A stretch of 22,534 nt of DNA from contig DGDO01000130.1 of assembly GCA_002385475.1 (NCBI GenBank), forward strand, positions 1-22,534, read 5' to 3'. Position 1 is the stretch's first letter, and each line of letters starts with the position of its first letter. The notes beneath the pieces are model-generated. The model saw only the letters and a list, made by a program, of their open reading frames with translations, had not been told where the DNA came from and made no database searches. The translations under genes were made by a program, and so were the position numbers. This stretch comes from Candidatus Sordicultor fermentans (lineage in GTDB: Bacteria; Atribacterota; Atribacteria; Atribacterales; Caldatribacteriaceae). Positions 14,446 to 20,810 of the stretch are shown here, piece by piece.

Positions 14446-14766
14446 TTATACTCTAATATCAATGATGTTTCCTTTTTCCTCTTTTACATCTAGCTGTTTT
14501 TCCTGTTTTTCCTCTTTTTTCTTTTTCTCAGCATCTACTGTATCTACTACGTCTCCTTCTTTTCTCTTTTTCCCTTCCTCTTCCCTTGTATAACGGTCTG
14601 TTTCTGGAGAAGGAATTACTTCCCTCTCTACTTTTTGAGCTTGACCCTGTATTTCTTGAGCTAAAGCGTAAGATGATAAAGTGGAGGCATCATTTTCCAC
14701 TTTCTGAATACGTGCTACCTCAGGAGAACGAATTACTACATTTTGCATACTTACCGGATCTACCAT
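14446..14766 (-). CDS. Small charged protein at the end of the flagellar operon
   Basis: A 106-residue hydrophilic protein with no membrane segment or known domain. It starts MVDPVSMQNVVIRSPEVARI and then becomes rich in Lys, Glu and Gln, with an extremely charged, probably disordered or coiled second half. Similar short proteins following fapA occur at the ends of flagellar operons in several Firmicutes-like bacteria, from memory; their function is not known. The ATG at 14766 is preceded by GAGGGTGG about 5 bases upstream and lies 12 bases after fapA. It appears to be the last gene of the operon. Hairpins of array B downstream may end the transcript. Function not assigned. Confidence 0.65.
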   Translation of the reverse strand: MVDPVSMQNVVIRSPEVARIQKVENDASTLSSYALAQEIQGQAQKVEREVIPSPETDRYTREEEGKKRKEGDVVDTVDAEKKKKEEKQEKQLDVKEEKGNIIDIRV

Positions 14767-14778
14767 AAAACCACCCTC

Positions 14779-16197
14779 TTAGCTTCGAGGTCTCTCGAAG
14801 CTTCCCATTACCACCTCCTGATCTTTTTTGTAAAAGGAGGCATAAGGAATTTCATCTCTCACAAGATACGCAAGATTGCCCACCGTGATTCTTACCTGAG
14901 GATAGACTTTTTCCTCTATCAAGACCTTCCCTTCTCCTCCAGAAATTATTTCTTCCAATTCTTCTAACCGTTCTTCACAGAACTTCTTTTTTTCTTCAGC
15001 CAACCGGCAGGTTTTCTTGAGTCTCTCTAAAATTTCAACCATCCGACGATCAAGATTCTTCCCTGCATTTCGCTGCTCCTCAATAGCCTGGAAAGCTTTT
15101 TCCCCTTCTGCAAGTTGTTTTTTTGCCTTTTCTAACTCTTCTAAGAGATAATTATACTCATCCCGAAGAGCAGGGTCTATGCCTACCATCACCTCTGTAC
15201 TGGTACCCATAGGTGACCCCAGAGTTTTTACCCACACTAAATTTCCCGCTTTTATCCTTCCTCCCACCGCGAGACCCTTCCGACCATTTACTATCACTTT
15301 TCTCCCGGCAGAAACCTGGCTGTGAAACACTGCTTCTCCTACTATAACATCTTGACCTGCTTCTACTATAGCATTCTCTATTACTTTAGCTTTTACATCT
15401 CCTCTTGCTCTCACCAACCCTTTTTCTCGCCCAAATATTCCCCCCCTTATTATGACGTTTCCCTGTGACTGCACAGTAGCCGCTTCTACGTTACCCCAGA
15501 CTTCTATATCTCCTTCTGCCTCTACTTTAAAGCCACTACGTATTGTTCCTCGAACTATTATAGAACCAACAAAAGAAATATTACCTATCGAGACATCCAC
15601 ATCTCCATCTACTTCAAAAAGAGGCAAAACCGATATGGTTTTACCCACCAACACCGGTCTTCCCGCCACTTTAGCAATGGCTTTAGTGCCTTCTTCTATT
15701 AACTCCACATTCTTTCCCACTCTTATTTTAGCCGGCCTACCCGGCAAAGCAGGAATTTCTTTTCCAAAAACATCCTGACCCGGTATGCCTTCTCTCGGAG
15801 GGATAAGCTCCGCCAATAAGTCTCCTTCTTTCACCTCTGGTATTTTCACAAAATCAAATAAATCTACTCTTCCGCTCTCGTCTTCTTCCCACCTCTTTTC
15901 CAGTTCCTGGGTAAACAAAACTTTTACTTCCCCATCCTTTCCCCTCTGTGGTCTTTTCCCTTCAGCAATAAGGTAACGACCTTCTTCCTGAAGAAGCTTT
16001 TTCCCCTCTTCCAGTACTTCCTCTTTTATTCCCGCGACTATTCCCTTGCCAGTCAAAAAGTCTTTTAACTCCTCATAAGAGGAAAGTTCCTCTTCAGTAA
16101 GGGGTTTCTTAACCACTAATTCTGCCCGTAAGCCATCACCAGAAATAAAAAGCTGAATCCGATTATCCTCTTCTAATAGTTTAAGAGACTTGAGCAA
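14779..16197 (-). CDS. fapA: FapA family protein (DUF342)
   Basis: A 472-residue soluble protein. The N-terminal part (1 to about 100) is mixed alpha/beta. The centre (about 110-350) has the DUF342 pattern GDLLAELIPPREGIPGQDVFG followed by beta-solenoid turns rich in Gly and Val (for example VEAEGDIEVWGNVEAA, VRARGDVKAK). A long coiled coil runs from about 355 to 430. Family members are often encoded beside flagellar sigma genes, and the name flagellar assembly protein A is used, but the biochemical role is not established. The TTG start has a near-perfect AAAGGAGGT 4 bases upstream. It sits 12 bases after fliA. Confidence 0.85.
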   Translation of the reverse strand: MLKSLKLLEEDNRIQLFISGDGLRAELVVKKPLTEEELSSYEELKDFLTGKGIVAGIKEEVLEEGKKLLQEEGRYLIAEGKRPQRGKDGEVKVLFTQELEKRWEEDESGRVDLFDFVKIPEVKEGDLLAELIPPREGIPGQDVFGKEIPALPGRPAKIRVGKNVELIEEGTKAIAKVAGRPVLVGKTISVLPLFEVDGDVDVSIGNISFVGSIIVRGTIRSGFKVEAEGDIEVWGNVEAATVQSQGNVIIRGGIFGREKGLVRARGDVKAKVIENAIVEAGQDVIVGEAVFHSQVSAGRKVIVNGRKGLAVGGRIKAGNLVWVKTLGSPMGTSTEVMVGIDPALRDEYNYLLEELEKAKKQLAEGEKAFQAIEEQRNAGKNLDRRMVEILERLKKTCRLAEEKKKFCEERLEELEEIISGGEGKVLIEEKVYPQVRITVGNLAYLVRDEIPYASFYKKDQEVVMGSFERPRS

Positions 16198-16209
16198 TCG
16201 TACCTCCTT

Positions 16210-16971
16210 TTACTTCCAATCGGAAAGTTTTGCTTTTAATTTTAAGAGAGCACGAGAAATGATTTGAGAAACTCGTGACTCTTTCACCTCCAAAATAGCA
16301 CCAATTTCTTTGAGAGTTAAGCCTTCAAAATAATAAAGAGTAATACTCAATCTTTCTCTCTCTGGTAGCTCTTCAATAGCTTTTCCCAAATAATCTAACA
16401 GCTCTTCTTTTTCCAGAAGAGCTTCAGGATTAAACATTAAGCGTTTTTCTTTCACTCCGTCAATAAGTTTTTCTCCCTCTTCCTTTTCTTCATCTAAGGA
16501 AAAGAAAAAGGCAGACTTACCTCGCTCTATTATCCAGGTTACCTCTTCTACAGAAACCTCTAGCTCTTCTGCTATTTCTGATAATGTCGGTTCTCGCCCT
16601 TTTTCTCCTTCCAACTTTTGGTAAGCAGCCATAACCTCTTTCCAGCCCCGGCGCTCTCGGCGAGTCAAAGGGTCTAAGCTTCGCAAATAATCTAACGCTG
16701 CTCCTCTAATTCGAGAAAGAGCAAAAGTCTCGAACCGTAAACCCTTCTCTGGTTGATAACGATCTAAAGCCTGGAGTAAACCAATTACTCCGTAGCTCTC
16801 TAAATCCTCCCTATCTATATGAGAGGGGAGAATATAAAGTAGTCTTCCCAGAGCTATTTTAACCAGATAGAGATAATGTTCTGCTAATTTTTCCCGTTCT
16901 ACGGGGTCTTTAGTCTTAGAATAACTATCCCAGATTTTATCTATGTTTTCAATCTCTGGAGTCAGATTCAT
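16210..16971 (-). CDS. fliA: FliA/WhiG-type flagellar sigma factor (sigma-28 family)
   Basis: A 253-residue group 3 sigma factor with regions 2 (about 25-98, including IDREDLESYGVIGLLQALDR and FETFALSRIRGAALDYLR), 3 (about 105-155) and 4 (about 195-247, ending in a helix-turn-helix with ESRVSQIISRAL). The ARIRGxxLDxLR-like pattern in region 2 is characteristic of FliA/SigD/WhiG. It should direct late flagellar and chemotaxis promoters; the anti-sigma FlgM is not in the window. The ATG at 16971 has GGAAAT about 5-7 bases upstream and overlaps the preceding small membrane protein by 23 bases, implying coupled translation. Confidence 0.9.
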   Translation of the reverse strand: MNLTPEIENIDKIWDSYSKTKDPVEREKLAEHYLYLVKIALGRLLYILPSHIDREDLESYGVIGLLQALDRYQPEKGLRFETFALSRIRGAALDYLRSLDPLTRRERRGWKEVMAAYQKLEGEKGREPTLSEIAEELEVSVEEVTWIIERGKSAFFFSLDEEKEEGEKLIDGVKEKRLMFNPEALLEKEELLDYLGKAIEELPERERLSITLYYFEGLTLKEIGAILEVKESRVSQIISRALLKLKAKLSDWK

Positions 16972-17191
16972 CTCTTATTTCCATTTCTTTATTTCCACCA
17001 AGAGAAATAATCCATAAAGAATAATAAAATATAACTATATAAGTTACAGAAAAAAGCAAAAACCCCCTCCAAACCAGGGTTAAAAAGCTTAAATTACGCC
17101 AGAAACCCCAGATGAGATATGCTACAAGCAAGACCCAGGACAAAAAAAGAGCAAAAAGACGCGCCAGATTTTTGTCTCGTTTAACCTCCAT
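16949..17191 (-). CDS. Small membrane protein between cheD and fliA
   Basis: An 80-residue protein with two hydrophobic stretches (about 9-30 and 36-63), a positively charged start (MEVKRDKNLARL) and a short acidic tail. This predicts a two-helix inner-membrane hairpin. I recognise no family. It is 2 bases after cheD and overlaps fliA by 23 bases, so it is an integral part of the operon. Small membrane proteins in similar positions occur in other flagellar operons. A role in flagellar basal-body or sigma regulation is only inference from location. Confidence 0.65.
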   Translation of the reverse strand: MEVKRDKNLARLFALFLSWVLLVAYLIWGFWRNLSFLTLVWRGFLLFSVTYIVIFYYSLWIISLGGNKEMEIRDESDSRD

Positions 17192-17193
17192 TT

Positions 17194-17670
17194 TTACACT
17201 ACCACAGGTTTTTGTCCGATGGTTTTTATCTCTAACCTTCCATCCTCAAGATAAAACATAATGCTCCTTCCCCGATTTCCTCCCGTATCATCCGCTCGCA
17301 AAGGTATTTTTAATTTCTGAAGTTCTGCTTTAACTGCCTCAACATTTCTTCTTCCAATATCAAAAAGAGAGTCCGTTCCCGAAAACATTTTTGCTCCTCC
17401 TGAAATCTTGGCAAAAATATTCTCTGGCGAAGCACCTTCGCTTTTAACTTTTTCCCACAGAGCAGGAACTGCGGAATCAGCAAATTTAAAAGGATTACTC
17501 TGACCTGGAATACTCTCAGGAAGGAGAATATGAACCATGCCACCAATTTTTTTGCGGGGATCATAAAGACACAAACCTACGCAAGAACCAAGCCCCAGGA
17601 TACAGAGAACATCCTCAGGATTACTACTTACCCAGTACTCTGCCATTCCCACTACTACTCTATTGTACAT
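17194..17670 (-). CDS. cheD: Chemoreceptor glutamine deamidase CheD
   Basis: A 158-residue cytosolic enzyme that hydrolyses specific receptor glutamines to glutamate and binds CheC. Catalytic Cys30 is in GLGSCVG and His47 in GGMVHILLP. The downstream KISGGAKMF, RRNVEAV and DDTGGNRGRS motifs are conserved. At the place of the third catalytic residue described in Thermotoga CheD (Thr21, six residues before the Cys) there is Ile24 here, by my alignment from memory. The ATG at 17670 has TAGGAG about 9 bases upstream. cheC ends one base earlier, so the two partners are co-translated. Confidence 0.92.
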   Translation of the reverse strand: MYNRVVVGMAEYWVSSNPEDVLCILGLGSCVGLCLYDPRKKIGGMVHILLPESIPGQSNPFKFADSAVPALWEKVKSEGASPENIFAKISGGAKMFSGTDSLFDIGRRNVEAVKAELQKLKIPLRADDTGGNRGRSIMFYLEDGRLEIKTIGQKPVVV

Positions 17671-17671
17671 T

Positions 17672-18304
17672 TCAGATTACTCCTATAGCCTGCAAGATTA
17701 TCTCCAGGGAGCCAGTATCTGGTATGAGCATAAAATACCCTTTTATTTTATTCTCCTCTTCCACAAACTCCGTTTCTATAAGTAAAGCATAATCGCCTCT
17801 TTTAGAAATTTCAATCAGTATCACGTCTACAATAGCACCAGCCATGTCAATAGCTAAAGCGGGAACCGAATGATTCAGTCGCAGACCGGTAAAATCGGCT
17901 AAAGCAGACAAGTAAGAAGAAGAAAGAATATTCCCTATTTCCTCCATTGCTGACCGTGCTATTTCATCCATATCCAATACCTGTTCTCGAGAAGGAGTGA
18001 GATCTCCCAAAAGAATGTTCATGATTTTCAGGGCGTCTTCAATAGTCATAACAAACAGAATGTGGCCATTCGCAGCTCCAGACATAGTCAAGTAAACCCC
18101 TAAAACTTCTTTCTCTGGCCCTCCCAACCAATCAGGAACATCTTTAAGGGGTAAAATCTTAACCAGAGGTACTTCCATTTTTACCCTTTTTCCCACCACT
18201 TTAGATAAAGCAGTAGCAGCATTACCTGCTCCAATGTTACCTACTTCTCGAAGGGCATCCAGCTGCATTTCATTCAATTTTTCAAAAGAAATTCCCACAT
18301 GCAC
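17672..18304 (-). CDS. cheC: CheY-P phosphatase CheC
   Basis: A 210-residue chemotaxis phosphatase. Both pseudo-symmetric active sites are intact: Asp16, Glu20, Asn23, Pro46 in the first half and Ser118, Glu122, Asn125, Pro148 in the second, each with the [D/S]-x3-E-x2-N-x22-P spacing of the CheC/CheX family. It should remove phosphate from CheY-P, with activity raised by CheD binding. The GTG start at 18304 has AAAGG 7 bases upstream and directly follows the cheR stop (TGAGTG). No CheY is in the window, so the substrate must be encoded elsewhere. Confidence 0.92.
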   Translation of the reverse strand: MHVGISFEKLNEMQLDALREVGNIGAGNAATALSKVVGKRVKMEVPLVKILPLKDVPDWLGGPEKEVLGVYLTMSGAANGHILFVMTIEDALKIMNILLGDLTPSREQVLDMDEIARSAMEEIGNILSSSYLSALADFTGLRLNHSVPALAIDMAGAIVDVILIEISKRGDYALLIETEFVEEENKIKGYFMLIPDTGSLEIILQAIGVI

Positions 18305-19093
18305 TCACCTACCTTTCTGGTAAAAAAAAGGCAAAACATAGCGCAATCCTAAAGAGGAGGGGTCAGCAATCCGTTCGGTGCTTCCTATCCATAAATACCC
18401 TCCTTCTTGTAAAGCGTTACTCATTTTCTCAAAGGCCATTCTCTTAGCCTCATCCTCAAAGTAAATAACCACATTGCGACACACCACCAAAGCGAAAGTT
18501 TCTTTTACCTCATCTTGCAAAAGATCATGTTTTTCAAACACGATTCTTCGCTTCAGACGAGGAACAACAGCGTATTTTCCCTCTCCCAGAGGCTGAAAAT
18601 ATTTTTCAAGATACAAGGGAGGGACACTACAGATAAAGTCCTCAGAATACACACCCTCTTTAGCTTTATCTAAAGCATCCTCGTCTATATCAGTAGCCCA
18701 GATGCGATAAGGTTTATGATGAGGCATTTCCTCTAATATCATAGCTAAAGAATAGGGTTCACTTCCCACAGAACATCCTGCACTCCATATTTTTAAAACT
18801 AAACCCGTCCCTTTCATAAGTTCTGGTAGAATTTTGTTTTTCAAGTCTTCATATCGCTCGGGATTACGAAAAAACTCCGAAACATTGATAGCAAAACGAT
18901 TTTTGAAATCTTCTAAAACCTGGGGATCTTTATCTAAAAGCTCAACGTATTCTTCCACATTTTGGGCTCCAGCTCTACTCATAATAAAAGGAAGACGCCT
19001 TTGCAGTTGTTTTTCCTTATAGTAAGCAAGGTCAATCCCTGTCTTTTCTAACACTTTATCTCGCAAATATTGGATATCTTCTTTCTTCAACAT
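18305..19093 (-). CDS. cheR: Chemoreceptor methyltransferase CheR
   Basis: A 262-residue SAM-dependent methyltransferase that methylates glutamates on chemoreceptors. The helical N domain (about 1-85) carries INVSEFFRNPERY (69-81). The SAM-binding core has IWSAGCSVGSEPYSLA (102-117), ATDIDEDAL and the conserved CRNVVIYF. Length and motifs are normal, without a C-terminal TPR extension. The ATG at 19093 directly abuts the cheB stop, with GGAAG about 9 bases upstream. Placement of cheR in this operon, where cheA/cheW sit in many relatives, is unusual. Confidence 0.93.
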   Translation of the reverse strand: MLKKEDIQYLRDKVLEKTGIDLAYYKEKQLQRRLPFIMSRAGAQNVEEYVELLDKDPQVLEDFKNRFAINVSEFFRNPERYEDLKNKILPELMKGTGLVLKIWSAGCSVGSEPYSLAMILEEMPHHKPYRIWATDIDEDALDKAKEGVYSEDFICSVPPLYLEKYFQPLGEGKYAVVPRLKRRIVFEKHDLLQDEVKETFALVVCRNVVIYFEDEAKRMAFEKMSNALQEGGYLWIGSTERIADPSSLGLRYVLPFFYQKGR

Positions 19094-20152
19094 TTAGCTT
19101 TTCTTCCTATTGGAATCCCACTCCAAAATTGCCGGAGGAATATCCTGTAAAGGTAGTACTTTGTCGGCCAATCCTTCTTCTATTACCGCCCGGGGCATAC
19201 CAAAAATAAGAGAAGTCGACTCATCTTGAGCAATAACTGTCCCTCCCTTTTTTTTGAGAACCCGGCAACCCTCGAGGGTATCTTTTCCCATTCCAGTCAG
19301 AACCACAGCTAAAATATTCTCCCCTCCAAAGACATTTACTGCTGAAAGAAGGGTAATATCAGCACAAGGCTTCAAACCTTTTACTGGAGGGACATCACTG
19401 AGACTAACCTCCTTTTTCTGATCTACTAAAAGATGTTTTCCCCCCGGAGCAAGGAGAGCCCGATTAATAACCAATTTATCTTTGTTATCTGCTTCTTTGA
19501 TGGGAAAAGGAGCAGAATTATTCAGTCTTTCTGCCAGGCTTTTAGTAAAACCACTAGGCATGTGTTGAACTATCAACATTCCACTTTTTTTCAAAGGAGA
19601 AAGGTTATTAACAAGAGTATGTAAAACCCTGGGACCCCCGGTAGAGGCAGCTACAAATACTAAACAAGGGCATTCTTCTCCCTCTTTTTTCCGAACAGAA
19701 ATTTTTTTTCTTCCCCGGTCTTGAGTGGCAAACTTCTCCACTTGAGAGAGGGGAATAGCACTTGCCGATTTAACTTTAGCAATTATTTCTTCCTTTTTTT
19801 TCTCGATATCTAAGGATATACTCCCGGAGGGCTTGGGAATAAAGTCCAGTGCCCCCTTATCTAAAGCTTGCATGGTGATTTCACTTCCCTCTTGAGTCAA
19901 AGCACTGAGCATCACTACCCGCCGAGGACGCTCCTCAAAAATTTTCTCGAGCAGTGCCAAACCATCCAAACGGGGCATTTCTACATCTAGGAGAATAACA
20001 TCGGGATCTAAATTTCTCAGCTTATCCCAGGCATCTAATCCATCCCGAGCGGTAGCTATCACCTCAATTTCCGGGTCAGAATTCAATAAATCACTAACTA
20101 CCTTACGCATAAAGCTTGAATCATCTACCACCATAACTTTGATTGTTTTCAT
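19094..20152 (-). CDS. cheB: Chemoreceptor methylesterase/deamidase CheB
   Basis: A 352-residue two-domain response regulator. The receiver domain has Asp10, Asp11 and phospho-acceptor Asp56 in LLDVEMPRLDG. A linker (about 110-160) leads to the methylesterase domain with the triad Ser170 (VAASTGGP), His197 (VQHMPSGF) and Asp291 (TGMGKD). It demethylates receptor glutamates when phosphorylated by CheA, which is not in the window. The ATG at 20152 has AAGGAC about 11 bases upstream and lies within the 3' end of the pilZ gene, a 32-base overlap. Confidence 0.94.
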   Translation of the reverse strand: MKTIKVMVVDDSSFMRKVVSDLLNSDPEIEVIATARDGLDAWDKLRNLDPDVILLDVEMPRLDGLALLEKIFEERPRRVVMLSALTQEGSEITMQALDKGALDFIPKPSGSISLDIEKKKEEIIAKVKSASAIPLSQVEKFATQDRGRKKISVRKKEGEECPCLVFVAASTGGPRVLHTLVNNLSPLKKSGMLIVQHMPSGFTKSLAERLNNSAPFPIKEADNKDKLVINRALLAPGGKHLLVDQKKEVSLSDVPPVKGLKPCADITLLSAVNVFGGENILAVVLTGMGKDTLEGCRVLKKKGGTVIAQDESTSLIFGMPRAVIEEGLADKVLPLQDIPPAILEWDSNRKKS

Positions 20153-20810
20153 GTAGCAAAAGTCCTTTCTTCCTTAGTTCTATCTGCTGTTTAAAAATAT
20201 AACGGATAATTTCTTCTCTGTCCTGGTCGGTTATTTCCACAAACTGGAAAGCATAAGAATAAGGATCATCTTTTCTCGCTACTTCGGCTTTACCAATGAT
20301 ATTTATATCGGGAAGAGAAAGGGAAAATACTATTTCCTCTCCTATCTCCAGAAAAACTCTCTCCCCGCTAAATGAAGCTAACATTCCTCCTCCACTCAGG
20401 TTTTTGGTATAGCCGAAAAAAGATTTACCGTCTTTTTTAATTAAGAGTGGTTGAACAACATCTATTCTTACATAATTTCTTCTCTGTTCTCTTTCTACCT
20501 CCCGAGGTAAATTCAAAATGAGGAATGCCATATTCTCTTTTTTCAGCCGACTTTTGGCCTCCCCCTCAAAATGAAAAATCTCCTTCTCTCCCAGAATATA
20601 AACAGATAGTTTCTCTCCTACTCCTATCGGAACCAAAACACCTTTTTCTTGAGGGGCAGCCACCCAAAATTCTTCTTCTCTAACCAGCTCAATACGACTG
20701 GGATAATAAGAGACTACTTCTTCTCCTTTTTCATTTTTCCTCTTTATTCCTAAACTTACTCTTCGATTAGGCCGAAAAACCCGAGAGATTTCCATATTTC
20801 CCGACTTCAC
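20121..20810 (-). CDS. PilZ-domain flagellar brake-like protein (YcgR type)
   Basis: A 229-residue soluble protein. The N-terminal part (about 10-100) resembles the YcgR-N/PilZN barrel. The C-terminal PilZ domain (about 108-215) has both c-di-GMP binding motifs: RxxxR as Arg111-Arg115 in QRRNYVR and NxSxxG as NLSGGG (137-142). YcgR-like proteins slow or bias flagellar motors when c-di-GMP is bound. The GTG at 20810 overlaps the flhA stop (GTGA); an ATG at 20795 is an alternative, and neither has ideal spacing. The C-terminal tail runs 32 bases into cheB. The gene links motility to second-messenger control. Confidence 0.85.
   Translation of the reverse strand: MKSGNMEISRVFRPNRRVSLGIKRKNEKGEEVVSYYPSRIELVREEEFWVAAPQEKGVLVPIGVGEKLSVYILGEKEIFHFEGEAKSRLKKENMAFLILNLPREVEREQRRNYVRIDVVQPLLIKKDGKSFFGYTKNLSGGGMLASFSGERVFLEIGEEIVFSLSLPDINIIGKAEVARKDDPYSYAFQFVEITDQDREEIIRYIFKQQIELRKKGLLLHENNQSYGGR

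Noticed and set aside
15452..15976. Plus-strand open frames opposite fapA
   Set aside because: Low-complexity Ser/Thr/Pro-rich translations opposite a well supported DUF342 gene.
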